Shown here piece after piece: positions 52,335 through 61,611 of a DNA stretch of 64,000 nt (the stretch's first letter is position 1; each line of letters opens with the position of its first letter). The position numbers and the translations under genes were made by a program. Source of the stretch: Fictibacillus phosphorivorans (GTDB lineage: Bacteria > Bacillota > Bacilli > Bacillales > Fictibacillaceae); assembly GCF_007673525.1 (NCBI RefSeq), contig NZ_VDZU01000001.1, positions 62,001 to 126,000 on the forward strand, in the 5' to 3' direction. Under the pieces are notes generated by a model. It made no database searches, was not told the origin of the DNA, and saw only the letters and a list, made by a program, of their open reading frames with translations.

Positions 52335-52463
52335 GTTGATTTCCGTTTCAGGTGCTTCGCTTTCCGCGGGGCAGGCGGTGAGCCACATTCGGACGTTTCA
52401 CTTATAAGTGTCTCACCTGCCCGCCTGTCCCGCAGGAGTCTCACACCTTCCACTGCAATCAAC
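52335..52463 (-). repeat. Interspersed palindromic repeat, short copy (129 bp), within the maltose-type operon
   Basis: Reverse orientation, GTTGATTTCCGTTTCAGG to CTGCAATCAAC. It sits between the MapP-like and alpha-glucosidase genes, which otherwise look like one operon. Confidence 0.9.
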
Positions 52464-52510
52464 TTATCTAAGAAGCTGATTAAGAAACAAAACCATAAAA
52501 AGCGAATTCT

Positions 52511-53302
52511 TTAAATCTTTATCGTAACAGCAACACCTGCATGATCGGAGACCACCGGTGTTTCTTTTCCGTTAAAACGCACATATGACTGAAGGACATC
52601 AACAGGCTTGCTGCTTAAAATATAATCGATCCTGCGGCCAGCTTCGTTATCATCCCAGCCTGCAATTGATCCGATGATCGTGAGGCCGTCATCTTTTTCT
52701 GAAGCAAGTTCGTACGTGTCGTAAAGACCTTTTTCTTTTACATAATCATAGCCTTCACCACAAACGTTCGCATCGTTGTTTAAGTCACCCATGATAAAAG
52801 AAAGACCTTCTTCAGGAATGTACTGCATCAAACGATCGAACTGTCCTTTAAACGGTTCGATGTCATCTTCCCACCAGCCAAAGTGACCGGAGAAAAATTG
52901 AATGTCTTGTCCTTCATAAGATATCGATGCTTTTACGATTTTGCGTGTTTTCCAGTTGTGCATATCTTGTAGATCAGAAACAAAAAAGCTTTCATGAGAC
53001 GTAATCGGATGGCGGCTGATGATCGCCAATCCTTCTTCGTACGTCACATAGCCATAGTGGGCCATGTCCCATACAAAGTCGTAATCTTCAACGCCAAGTT
53101 TCTTCAATAGCTCTAAAAGAACAAGGGCATAATTATCTTTTTTGATATTGTCTTTTACGAGAGGAGAGTCGATCGACTGCATGACCTCTTGAAGTGCGAT
53201 AACATCATAACGCTCGCCCGCGATATCGCGAGCAAGCATCTCTAATTTTTCCATCTGGTTCTCTTCTTGCCAAGCATGAACGTTTAACGTTAATAGCTTC
53301 AT
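52511..53302 (-). CDS. EEP-family phosphatase, probable maltose-6'-phosphate phosphatase (MapP-like)
   Basis: A 263-residue endonuclease/exonuclease/phosphatase-fold enzyme: LTLNVHAW, ALQEVM (metal Glu), SGHFGWW, MGDLNNDA (DxN), RRIDYIL and VVSDHAGV (catalytic Asp-His). Enterococcal MapP, from the same family, is encoded beside a maltose PTS transporter and removes phosphate from maltose-6'-phosphate. Here it follows the EIICB stop by 3 bp and precedes an alpha-glucosidase, matching that pathway. A sphingomyelinase or nuclease role is less likely in this setting. Confidence 0.8.
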   Translation of the reverse strand: MKLLTLNVHAWQEENQMEKLEMLARDIAGERYDVIALQEVMQSIDSPLVKDNIKKDNYALVLLELLKKLGVEDYDFVWDMAHYGYVTYEEGLAIISRHPITSHESFFVSDLQDMHNWKTRKIVKASISYEGQDIQFFSGHFGWWEDDIEPFKGQFDRLMQYIPEEGLSFIMGDLNNDANVCGEGYDYVKEKGLYDTYELASEKDDGLTIIGSIAGWDDNEAGRRIDYILSSKPVDVLQSYVRFNGKETPVVSDHAGVAVTIKI

Positions 53303-53305
53303 GAA

Positions 53306-54967
53306 TTACATCCCCAAACGATCTTGAATATCAGATTTTAATACGTCTGCTTTTGGTCCGTAAATCGCTTGAACACCTTTATCCTTGATGATCAGACCAA
53401 GTGCACCGTTCTCTTTCCATTCTTTTTCCGTACCAACACCTGTAGTGTCTTTAACGGTTACACGAAGGCGAGTCATACAAGCGTCAACATCCTCGATGTT
53501 GTCAGCTCCACCTAAAAGGTTAATGATTGCTGAAGCTTGAGAGTTGTCTGATCCTGTTGCTGCTTCGTTTTTAGCAGGTGCAGCATCATTTTCTGTTGTT
53601 TCGATATAGTTACCTGCACGACCTGGAGTAGGCAGGTTGAACTTTTTGATCAATACATAGAAGATCGAGAAGTTTAATCCAAAGAATACGATACAAGTTA
53701 GAGCAAAGTTAATTAAATCACGCGTTAATCCTGCTTTTACAAGCAATGGTGTACGAGTTAATAATTCGATAAAACCGAATGCGTGAACACGTACGTGGAT
53801 AAGGTCTGCAACCGCGAACGCAAGCCCAGTAGTAATTGCGTACACAACGTAAAGCAGTGGTGCAGCAAACATGAACATGAATTCGATCGGTTCAGTAACA
53901 CCTGTTAAGAATACAGCTAGTGCTGCAGATAAGAACATAGACTTGTACTTTTTACGCTTGTCTTTATCAACGTTCATGTACATCGCAAGTGCGATCGCTA
54001 CAAGAGATGCCGTTGAAAGAACAACCTGTCCCATTTTAAAACGAGCTGGTACTACATCATTTAAAAGTGCTTGATACGCTTTTGTATCTCCAGCAGCTAA
54101 GAAGTTGTTAAGATCGTTGATCCAAGCCAACCATAGTGGATCTTGTCCAGCTACAGAAGAACCTGCTCCTGAACCAGTCATGATTTGATACGTTCCGCCG
54201 AGCTCCGTATAGTTGATCGGTACCGTTAACATGTGGTGAAGACCAAATGGTAACAATAGTCGCTCTAGTGTACCGAACACGAATGGCGCGATAACTGGAG
54301 CCGTGTTACGAGATGTTGCGATCCATTTTCCAAAGTCATTAAGTAGAGACTGGATAAACGGCCAAATTAATGCTAGTAGTAAAGCTGTAACCACTGACCA
54401 TAAAATAACAGCGAATGGTACAAAACGTTTTCCGTTAAAGAAAGCTAATGCATTTGGAAGCTTGTTGTAGTTGTAGTACTTGTTAAATAGAACAGCACCT
54501 AGGAAACCGGAAATGATACCGACGAATACTCCCATGTTTAGTGCTGGAGCGCCAAGGATTGAAGTGAAATAATCACCAACAACGAGCTCGCTGCCAAAAA
54601 GTGATTTTACTTTCGCGCCTTCTTCAAGCATCATAGCGCTGTTAACGCCGAAGATTGCTCCTGTGATACGGTTGATCAAGATGAACGCGATCACGGCTGC
54701 GAATGCACCACCAGCACGTTCCTTCGCCCAAGATCCCCCGATAGCTACCGCAAATAAGATATGCAGATTTGTAATGATCGCCCATCCGATGTCTTCCATA
54801 ACACGAGCAATCGTTTGCACTAATGTCATGTCACCACCGAACATAGCAATAACTTTACCTAGTGATATCATCAAACCGGCAGCCGGCATAACCGCTACTA
54901 CTACAAGAAGCGCTTTACCTAGCTTTTGCCAGAAATCAAATGAAATGAGTTTTCCACGTTGTTTCAA
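53306..54967 (-). CDS. PTS EIICB, glucose/maltose family sugar transporter
   Basis: A 553-residue PTS permease. The EIIC part (about 1-430) has about ten helices with the family loop FVFGTLERLLLPFGLHHML and GVTEPIEFMFMF (conserved Glu). After a linker (about 440-475) comes EIIB with phosphocysteine near C497 in DVDACMTRLRV. There is no EIIA domain; the EIIA at 59763 may serve it. I chose TTG 54967, which follows AAGGAGG. Neighbouring MapP-like and glucosidase genes favour maltose as substrate. Confidence 0.88.
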   Translation of the reverse strand: MKQRGKLISFDFWQKLGKALLVVVAVMPAAGLMISLGKVIAMFGGDMTLVQTIARVMEDIGWAIITNLHILFAVAIGGSWAKERAGGAFAAVIAFILINRITGAIFGVNSAMMLEEGAKVKSLFGSELVVGDYFTSILGAPALNMGVFVGIISGFLGAVLFNKYYNYNKLPNALAFFNGKRFVPFAVILWSVVTALLLALIWPFIQSLLNDFGKWIATSRNTAPVIAPFVFGTLERLLLPFGLHHMLTVPINYTELGGTYQIMTGSGAGSSVAGQDPLWLAWINDLNNFLAAGDTKAYQALLNDVVPARFKMGQVVLSTASLVAIALAMYMNVDKDKRKKYKSMFLSAALAVFLTGVTEPIEFMFMFAAPLLYVVYAITTGLAFAVADLIHVRVHAFGFIELLTRTPLLVKAGLTRDLINFALTCIVFFGLNFSIFYVLIKKFNLPTPGRAGNYIETTENDAAPAKNEAATGSDNSQASAIINLLGGADNIEDVDACMTRLRVTVKDTTGVGTEKEWKENGALGLIIKDKGVQAIYGPKADVLKSDIQDRLGM

Positions 54968-55008
54968 AACGATTTCCTCCTTAAAGTATATATCTTTCGT
55001 TGTCTTTT

Positions 55009-55088
55009 TGAAATCGCATTCAGTAGATTGCGAAAAAAAGTTGAATCGCTTACATATTTGTATATGCATGTTGGTGCAATCGTTTGCA
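55009..55088 (-). promoter_or_regulatory. Three LacI-family operator-like sites upstream of the PTS gene
   Basis: TGAAATCGCATTCA (55009-55022), TTGAATCGCTTACA (55041-55054) and TGCAATCGTTTGCA (55075-55088) share a TGNAATCG...NCA pattern and lie 32 and 34 bp apart. They resemble CcpA or MalR-type operators. The third is almost symmetric (TGCAA...TTGCA). They occupy the leader and promoter region of the EIICB-MapP-glucosidase operon; nothing else was found in 54968-55291. Confidence 0.55.
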
Positions 55089-55291
55089 TTAGTGATTGTA
55101 AAATAAAACGGTTTCATTTACAAGTAATATTTCTTAAAAAGTGAGGAAAAAAGTTTTTCCAGATGCTTTGTAATGTTTTTCGTAAGATAGCATGGAATAA
55201 TTCGATCTTTATAAAATTTAGTTGAATAGCAGGTTAATCCGAAAATTGGAAGAAAGAGGTATATAGAAAAAACGAGCAAGGAGAGAAGGAT

Positions 55292-55663
55292 ATGAGTAAA
55301 TCATTTATTGAACAAGTTCATTATATTAGAATTCCTGTAAAAGATTTAGAACCATCAGCACATTGGTATAGAGATATATTAGGGCTCCAGTTGTTAAATA
55401 TTACAGAGGAGCTGGCAATTATAAAAGTAAATGAAGGACCATTCTTACTCATCTTAGTTCCTACCGAAGATGAAACTTTTGCACATTTTACAGTCAACAA
55501 CGAACAAGAATTCAGCATTGGTTTTACGAGTCCTGAATTAGCTGAATTTCATGAACACTTGATTGATAATCAGGTTAAGGTGGACGATATCAAAGAAGAT
55601 AATGGTCATGCATTCTTTCACTTTTATGATCCGAGTGGTAATAAGTTGCAAGCGCACTGGTAA
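55292..55663 (+). CDS. VOC family protein
   Basis: A 123-residue glyoxalase-fold protein: FIEQVHYIRIPVKDLEPSAHWYRDILGLQL and the closing FFHFYDPSGNKLQAHW with likely metal residues His and Glu positions only partly kept. Substrate unknown. AAGGAGAG precedes the ATG. It diverges from the PTS operon. Confidence 0.85.
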   Translation: MSKSFIEQVHYIRIPVKDLEPSAHWYRDILGLQLLNITEELAIIKVNEGPFLLILVPTEDETFAHFTVNNEQEFSIGFTSPELAEFHEHLIDNQVKVDDIKEDNGHAFFHFYDPSGNKLQAHW

Positions 55664-55734
55664 AATTTCAATAGAATGACCGTATTGCAATTTGTTTAAG
55701 GCGCTTAGTCAGAATAAACACTACTGTTGTTCCA

Positions 55735-55776
55735 TATAAACAAAGTTGACTCGTTATTACGAGCCAACTTTGTTTA
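55735..55776 (-). terminator. Terminator of the aldo/keto reductase gene
   Basis: On the minus strand AAACAAAGTTGGCTCG and CGAGTCAACTTTGTTT pair around TAATAA with one wobble, followed by ATATGG. The stem overlaps the last codons. Confidence 0.75.
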
Positions 55777-56722
55777 AGCATCTCAAATTCTTTTTTACCG
55801 TGTCTACCTTTCGCATACCGATCATCGTGGACAAGATACCCGGTGTATTTAAAACCATAGACATCAACTCATCTACATTCTTGTGTTGATGATTAGTAAG
55901 TCTTCCACAATCTAAAGGGGCACTTGTTGTGACGTGAACGCCTAACTCTTCTGCAGCTTGAAGTAGTGTTCTCCATTTATCACCAACTTGCTGGTTCAGA
56001 TCTGTTGCCGCTAAATGATTAGATTGGTTGAACGGGGTTTGAATAAAACGAAAATGATGAGAGTGACCTGCAACAGAGTGGGCAACATCCATCATCTTCT
56101 CTAAAGATATGTAACCAAGTGTCTCTGGAGACTCTGTAAAAGCGGACCAGACAGCTAGACCGTAATATCGGACCAAGCCCTGTTCGACCTGCTGTTCATA
56201 AAGGAAAAAAAGGTTCTTTAGCTTATGGTAAAAGGCCTCTTCACCTAAAACTTTTAAAGAAATTTCTGGGTTATGAATGTAATGGACGTCTATGTAATCG
56301 ACTTGCATGTGTTTTAAACTTTGCTGGATAGCGAACTCATAAAAAGAAGGTTCTAAAACGTGTTTGTGATGGTCGATGATCTGTAAATCTGAACGCTGAA
56401 TGACTCCTTTATCCACTAATATCTCTTGCAGGTAATTTTCAGGACGAAGTTGAGCGTCAATATCACCTGGTATGATGCCGGCTTTCGTAGACAAAAATAG
56501 GTCTTCTCTTTCGATTTGCTTTTCCATTTGCACAAGTTTCGATAAAACACTTCCAACATCTCGCTCAGAGCGCATACCTCGATAATTGAGTGCTGTATCA
56601 ATAAAGTTGATGCCGTTTAACAGCGCATATTCTATAGATTTTTGATAGAGAAGTGAATCTTCATCATTCATTTCCCCTAGATGTGTGCCGATGGCTATTC
56701 TTGAAACCTCACTAATTTCCAT
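55757..56722 (-). CDS. Aldo/keto reductase family protein
   Basis: A 321-residue TIM-barrel protein. Catalytic tetrad candidates: Asp and Tyr in NFIDTALNYRG, Lys in LFLSTKAG, His in VDVHYIHNPE. The nucleotide part near the end (NTPGILSTMIGMRKVDTVKKNL) is shorter than the usual NADPH motif. It contains a long insertion near 85-115. Function is not assigned beyond the superfamily. GAGGGGG precedes the ATG at 56722. Confidence 0.85.
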   Translation of the reverse strand: MEISEVSRIAIGTHLGEMNDEDSLLYQKSIEYALLNGINFIDTALNYRGMRSERDVGSVLSKLVQMEKQIEREDLFLSTKAGIIPGDIDAQLRPENYLQEILVDKGVIQRSDLQIIDHHKHVLEPSFYEFAIQQSLKHMQVDYIDVHYIHNPEISLKVLGEEAFYHKLKNLFFLYEQQVEQGLVRYYGLAVWSAFTESPETLGYISLEKMMDVAHSVAGHSHHFRFIQTPFNQSNHLAATDLNQQVGDKWRTLLQAAEELGVHVTTSAPLDCGRLTNHQHKNVDELMSMVLNTPGILSTMIGMRKVDTVKKNLRCLNKVGS

Positions 56723-56908
56723 ACGTTACAACCCCCTCACTAATATCCAAATTATAACATTATCTCTCGTTAATTTTTATTGAATCCTTCTTTATAAGAA
56801 TAAAGAACCATGAATATTTACTCATTTCTATTTCTTTGTATTTTTTGTAGAGGTATCAACTATCATCTATTGAATATTAATTCTGGTGAAATTATCTTGA
56901 AAAAAATA

Positions 56909-56937
56909 TTGAATAAATATTCATATGTTAGTATAAT
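56909..56937 (+). promoter_or_regulatory. Sigma-A promoter of the M14 carboxypeptidase gene
   Basis: TTGAAT, a 17-bp spacer and TATAAT preceded by TTAG; the start codon follows 35 bases later. Confidence 0.8.
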
Positions 56938-56972
56938 TATTTTGTTTTTGATAGAGGAAGGGGAGAAATAAC

Positions 56973-59345
56973 ATGTTAAAAAAACATTGGGTAGCAGGTG
57001 TTATGAGTTTAAGTTTGCTGACATCGATGCCTTTTGCTGTAACAGCAGAGACGCCTCAAAAAAAGTGGACAAATGTTAATAGTTTTGAAGAGGCTGATGG
57101 AAGTCCGTTTAACTCTGAGCATTATAACTTTGTTAAGTATTCAAAGATTGGTTCGGTCTTAAAGAAGATTGATAGAGAAAGTAAACGAGTGACCCTCGAA
57201 CAAACAGGCGTATCATCTAAAGGGTATCCGATGTATGTAGTCACAATTTCTAATAACGGCGATAAAGGTAAGTATGGACATTATAAGAAACTACGAAAGG
57301 AAATGTTCAGAAATCCTCAAAAAGCACAAGACTGGATCGCTGACAATCCTGATTTTAAAGTACCCGTGATGATCAATGGATCCATTCACGGAACAGAATA
57401 CATAGGTTCTGATGCTGTTCTTCAGCTGATCGATCGTTTTGCTAATGATAATGACGCAGAAACAAAAGAGATTCTAGACAGCAATATACTTATCTTTAAT
57501 GTGGTGGCGAATCCTGATGGTCGTGTTGACGGCACTCGTTTTAACGGAAACGGTATCGATCTAAACCGTGACTTCATCACTCTTTCGCAAGAGGAAACAA
57601 AACAAACCGTTAATCTTATCACAGAGTGGAACCCGATGGTCTTCTTAGATCTTCATGGCTATGTTAACAGTGATGATGGAAAGCCTGGGTTGATCGAGCC
57701 ATGTACACCGCCACATAACCCGAACTATGAATATGATCTGTTCTCTAAGTGGGCGTTAGATCAAGCAAAAGCGATGGAAGCTGAAATCGTGGGTAACAAA
57801 GCAAACTATGAAACAGATCTCTATAAAAATATGACGGGTACATATATTCCGCAGCGTGATGACAGCGCAGGCTGGGACGATTATCCGCCGATCTTTACAC
57901 CGATGTATGCGATGTATCATGGGGCATACGGCTATACGCTAGAAGCACCGACAAATAATTGGGATGGTGTGAGATGGGCGAACGATGCTGTGATGGGAGC
58001 TTTAAAGTTTGCTGTGCAGAACAAACAAGGAATGCTTACCGATCAAATTGAGATCTTTGAGCGTGGAATCAATTTTGATCACCCTTACCATGAAGAAGGA
58101 TTTTTCCCGAATGCCTATGTTTTACCTGTAAATGAAAAAGATCCGACGGTTACAGAAAAAGCAGTGAACCATCTTATTGAAAATGATATTTCTGTAGAAA
58201 AAGCCGTTAAACCTTTTTCAGTAAAAGGACAAACCTACCCTGCTGGCACATACATCGTTTCTATGAGCCAAGCAAAGGCCGGCCTCGCAAACACGATGTT
58301 ATGGGATGGCGAGGATATCACGAACGATACGCCCGCTATGTATGATATTTCAGCCTGGAGTCTACCAGAATTATGGGGCTTTGAAGCGATTGAAGTGGAT
58401 GAAAAGGTGAATGCAAAAACAAAACCAGTGAAAGAAGCTGAATATGAAGGCTCCTTACAAGGAAAAGGGCCATACGTAATTTCCAACAGCTCTGTCCAAG
58501 CTGTAAAGCTAGTGAACGATCTTATGAAAAAAGGTGAGCGTGTATATAAAGACGATGCAGGAAATTTCTATATAGAAAACCTCTCCTCAAGAAATAAGAA
58601 GCTCGTTAAAGAGTCAGGAATTAAGCTGCAATCAGCAAAAATGCCAGCTCAAAAAGAAAAGCTTTCAACACTTAAAGTAGCTGTATTAAAAGATGGTGGC
58701 ATGAATAAAGCACAAAGTCATGCAGGTACAAAACTCGCATTAGAACGACTCGGTTTCTCGGTAAAAGAAGTGACACCAAGAGAAGTTGCAGAGAAGGGTC
58801 TATCTCAATACGATGCGTTCCTATATTCAGGAACGGACGCATTGCTGCAATACGAGAATGTAAGAGAAGCGAATAAACCGTTCGTAATCGGCAGCAAGCA
58901 AGCTTATGACAATTTCAAAAACAACGTACAAACATTTATTAATAACGGTGGAAAATACATTTCAGTTGGCGCTGGTGGCGCTAAAGCCTCAAGTCAGCTC
59001 GGGTTAACAACGATAAAAGTTAATACTGGCGGCTCTAACAGCAACGGAATCGTAAAAGTAAACTATGAAAAAGATGAAGTAACAGCGGGCTATAAAAAGG
59101 ATGATCTCGGATTTGTCTATCGACCAGTCTGGTTTACAGAGTTAGGAAACTCAAAATCTATCGCAACTTTAGGAGACGGTGACTTCTTTGTTGCGGGTCA
59201 TTGGAAAAACAATCAACAAGCGGCTGGGCAATCAGTCATTGTGGAAGAAGCACAAAAAGATGTTACGTTGATTGGACTCGAAGCGGGATTCCGTGATCAT
59301 ACGGATTATCTGTTCCGTTTATTGTCCAACTCACTATATCAGTAA
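56973..59345 (+). CDS. Secreted M14-family zinc carboxypeptidase
   Basis: A 790-residue exported protein with a signal peptide (1-25, AVTA cut). The M14 domain (about 45-350) has zinc ligands H139 and E142 in SIHGTEY, substrate residues in NPDGR and NGIDLNRDF, the third ligand in LDLHGY, and the catalytic Glu in YTLEAPTNNW. The rest (about 400-790) is a long C-terminal region with a class-I glutamine amidotransferase-like segment (FLYSGTDALL, GGKYISVGAGGAKA). It should trim peptides or cell-wall stems outside the cell. GAAGGGGAG precedes the ATG. Confidence 0.9.
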   Translation: MLKKHWVAGVMSLSLLTSMPFAVTAETPQKKWTNVNSFEEADGSPFNSEHYNFVKYSKIGSVLKKIDRESKRVTLEQTGVSSKGYPMYVVTISNNGDKGKYGHYKKLRKEMFRNPQKAQDWIADNPDFKVPVMINGSIHGTEYIGSDAVLQLIDRFANDNDAETKEILDSNILIFNVVANPDGRVDGTRFNGNGIDLNRDFITLSQEETKQTVNLITEWNPMVFLDLHGYVNSDDGKPGLIEPCTPPHNPNYEYDLFSKWALDQAKAMEAEIVGNKANYETDLYKNMTGTYIPQRDDSAGWDDYPPIFTPMYAMYHGAYGYTLEAPTNNWDGVRWANDAVMGALKFAVQNKQGMLTDQIEIFERGINFDHPYHEEGFFPNAYVLPVNEKDPTVTEKAVNHLIENDISVEKAVKPFSVKGQTYPAGTYIVSMSQAKAGLANTMLWDGEDITNDTPAMYDISAWSLPELWGFEAIEVDEKVNAKTKPVKEAEYEGSLQGKGPYVISNSSVQAVKLVNDLMKKGERVYKDDAGNFYIENLSSRNKKLVKESGIKLQSAKMPAQKEKLSTLKVAVLKDGGMNKAQSHAGTKLALERLGFSVKEVTPREVAEKGLSQYDAFLYSGTDALLQYENVREANKPFVIGSKQAYDNFKNNVQTFINNGGKYISVGAGGAKASSQLGLTTIKVNTGGSNSNGIVKVNYEKDEVTAGYKKDDLGFVYRPVWFTELGNSKSIATLGDGDFFVAGHWKNNQQAAGQSVIVEEAQKDVTLIGLEAGFRDHTDYLFRLLSNSLYQ

Positions 59346-59523
59346 TAGAGCCTTTCTCATTGACAACTAGATAAGCACTGCATTACTTTTATAGGGAAAG
59401 TTTACCCTGTTTAATAGGACCTGAAGAGCATTAAACTTGTTTCTTGCTCTTTGGTCTTTCTTTATATCAGTAAGTATGTATTTGAAAGATTGTTTTTGGG
59501 TTATTTTTATGCCTCATTGACAA

Positions 59524-59652
59524 GTTGATTGTAGTGCAAGGTGCGAGACTCCTGCGGGACAGGCTGGCAGGTGAGACACTTAAGAGTGAAACGTACGAAT
59601 GTGGCTCACCGCCTGCCCCGCGGAAAGCGAGCAACCTGGAACGGAAATCAAC
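59524..59652 (+). repeat. Interspersed palindromic repeat, short copy (129 bp)
   Basis: GTTGATTGTAGTGCAAGG to GGAACGGAAATCAAC. The arms GGCTGGCAGGTGAG and CTCACCGCCTGCC pair with one bulge and one mismatch; ends GTTGATT and AATCAAC pair too. The rest of the 59346-59762 gap shows a possible weak hairpin near 59428-59456 (AGAGC/GCTCT) and the promoter region of the EIIA gene, which I could not define. Confidence 0.9.
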
Positions 59653-59762
59653 CACCTTCAAGTACAACACGAAAAATGCCCAAATAAAGCTGAAATGTTT
59701 TAAAGCGTTCAGACAGGTGTAAATTATAAAAGTAAAGCAAACTGAAAGGTGAGTGAAAAATT

Positions 59763-60260
59763 ATGTTCAATAAACTATTTGGAAAAAAAGAAGTTAAAAA
59801 AGAAGAAACACTAATCGCTCCATTAACAGGAAAAATTGTAAACATTGAAGAGGTGCCAGATCCGACTTTCGCTCAGAAGATGATGGGCGATGGGATTGCG
59901 ATAGAACCAACAGAAGGTGTTGTTGTCTCTCCAGTTGATGGAGAAATCGTTCAGTTCTTCCACACGAAGCATGCAATCGGTATCCAATCAGAAGCTGGTG
60001 CAGAAATTCTGATCCACGTTGGTCTTGAAACGGTTAGCATGAATGGTGAAGGTTTCGAGGGACATGTGAATGTAGGAGATAAAGTAAAAGCCGGAGATAA
60101 GCTTTTAAGCTTTGACCTGGAATTGATTAAAGAAAAAGCCGCTAGCACGGTAACGCCGATCGTAATCACAAATGGTGATGCGGTAGAATCTTTAGATAAG
60201 CGCGCTGCTTCTGAAGCAACAAAAGGTGAAACTTCATTATTGCAGGTTAAAATGAAATAA
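59763..60260 (+). CDS. PTS glucose-type EIIA component
   Basis: A 165-residue EIIA of the Crr/EIIA-Glc family. The active histidine is H85 in EILIHVGLET, with partner H70 in FHTKHAIGI; GDGIAIEP and PVDGEIVQ complete the fold. It takes phosphate from HPr and passes it to EIIB domains. No EIIBC gene is adjacent, so it probably serves lone EIICB proteins such as the one at 53306-54967. AAAGGTGAG precedes the ATG and a terminator separates it from the kinase gene. Confidence 0.93.
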   Translation: MFNKLFGKKEVKKEETLIAPLTGKIVNIEEVPDPTFAQKMMGDGIAIEPTEGVVVSPVDGEIVQFFHTKHAIGIQSEAGAEILIHVGLETVSMNGEGFEGHVNVGDKVKAGDKLLSFDLELIKEKAASTVTPIVITNGDAVESLDKRAASEATKGETSLLQVKMK

Positions 60261-60264
60261 ATCG

Positions 60265-60297
60265 GGAAATCAGGCTAACCATGCCTGATTTTTTTAC
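60265..60297 (+). terminator. Terminator after the EIIA gene
   Basis: AATCAGGC and GCCTGATT pair around TAACCAT, followed by TTTTT. Confidence 0.92.
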
Positions 60298-60315
60298 AAA
60301 AAGGGGGCGGATACG

Positions 60316-61272
60316 ATGAAAAAAGGCGTAATTTCTTTAGGAGAAGCACTTGTTGATTTTATTCCAACCGATGAAACGAACACGACTTATCAGAAAAGTC
60401 CTGGTGGTGCACCAGCCAACGTAGCAGTTGGAATTGCGCGATTAGGCTCAGCATCTACTTTTTTAGGAAAAGTTGGGGACGATGTTCTAGGATCGTTCAT
60501 GATCGATACATTGAAGAGCTACGGCGTGAACGCGTTTCATGTGTACAAGACGGAAGAAGTGAGAACAGGAGCTGTCTTTGTAACGCTCGATCCGAACGGT
60601 GAAAGATCGTTCGACTTTTACATTAATCCGAGTGCAGACCGCTTCTTAGAAGAAAAAGATGTACAACCGAGTCTCTTTAAAGAGCATAAGATTCTTCATT
60701 TTGGTTCGATCTCGTTAATTGGCGAGCCCTCTAAAAGTGCTACTGAAAAAGCGGTAAGACTCGCAAAAGAAAACGGCATGTGGGTTTCGTACGATCCGAA
60801 CTTGCGGTTGTCGCTCTGGAAGACTCCTGCACAGGCACGTGAGACGATTCTCTCGATGTTGCAGCACGCTGACATCGTCAAGATTTCAGAAGAAGAGCTC
60901 GAATTTATCACAGGTTTGAAAAAGGTAGAAGAGGGCATTAAAGTGCTGCAAGAATATGATATTCCTTTACTCTTCATCACGCTCGGTGATGACGGAAGCT
61001 ATGTGGTGACGAAAGAGGGCGGCGAGTACATACCGGCAAAACGCGTATCTTCGGTAGATACGACCGGAGCAGGAGACGCTTATGTTGCGGGAGTTCTGCA
61101 TCAACTAAATGAATACGATGGCTCACTCCAAGAACTGACTCTTGATGAAGCGAGCGACATGGCGTTGTTCGGAAGTGTTTCTGGAGCACTTGCCGTTTCT
61201 GTTAAAGGAGCAATGACCGCACTGCCCACTTTAGAGCAAATTGAGAACGAACTGGCACAAAATAAACAATAA
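60316..61272 (+). CDS. PfkB-family sugar kinase (fructokinase-like)
   Basis: A 318-residue ribokinase-fold kinase. N-terminal signature SPGGAPANVAVGIARLG and C-terminal DTTGAGDAYVAGVL with the catalytic Asp. The sequence is close to fructokinases, which make fructose-6-phosphate, but ribose or 2-keto-sugar kinases share the motifs. GGGGGCGG precedes the ATG. It lies after the EIIA terminator, so part of its mRNA may come from read-through. Confidence 0.88.
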   Translation: MKKGVISLGEALVDFIPTDETNTTYQKSPGGAPANVAVGIARLGSASTFLGKVGDDVLGSFMIDTLKSYGVNAFHVYKTEEVRTGAVFVTLDPNGERSFDFYINPSADRFLEEKDVQPSLFKEHKILHFGSISLIGEPSKSATEKAVRLAKENGMWVSYDPNLRLSLWKTPAQARETILSMLQHADIVKISEEELEFITGLKKVEEGIKVLQEYDIPLLFITLGDDGSYVVTKEGGEYIPAKRVSSVDTTGAGDAYVAGVLHQLNEYDGSLQELTLDEASDMALFGSVSGALAVSVKGAMTALPTLEQIENELAQNKQ

Positions 61273-61294
61273 CTGCATATAATAGGAAAATATT

Positions 61295-61324
61295 TTGACT
61301 AATGTTTTTGTTTTTTGGTAATAT
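61295..61324 (+). promoter_or_regulatory. Sigma-A promoter of the glyQS T-box leader
   Basis: TTGACT, an 18-bp spacer and TAATAT directly before the T-box leader. Confidence 0.75.
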
Positions 61325-61344
61325 TATTTTATTATAAAAGATGA

Positions 61345-61562
61345 TATGCGGCTGTGAAGGATGAATAGTAGCTAAATGTACACTCTTTTTAGCGAGCTGG
61401 GGATGGTGAGAGCCCGGTAAGAGACATTAGTGAAACGGCAATCCGGAGTTGCTTTTTCTAAAAGAGGATTCGTTTTTACATACGGATCAACTAGGGTGGA
61501 ACCGCGGGAGATACAACTCTCGTCCCTGGGCATAGCGCCTTGGGACGGGAGTTTTTTATTTT
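61345..61562 (+). promoter_or_regulatory. T-box leader of the glycyl-tRNA synthetase gene
   Basis: The leader has a Stem I with GGGATGGTGAGAGCCC, the T-box sequence AGGGTGGAACCGCGG at 61493-61507 that pairs with an uncharged tRNA end, and a terminator CTCGTCCC...GGGACGGGAG with a T-run. A GGC at 61437-61439 could be the glycine specifier, though I did not fold the stem. Uncharged tRNA-Gly should let transcription through into glyQS. Confidence 0.93.
61523..61562 (+). terminator. T-box terminator
   Basis: CTCTCGTCCC and GGGACGGGAG pair around a GC-rich loop, followed by TTTTTTATTTTTTT. It competes with the antiterminator that contains the T-box sequence. Confidence 0.9.
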
Positions 61563-61611
61563 TTTGAAAACGGCCAACCCATAAGGCAAAACCTAAATGG
61601 GAGGAATAAAA

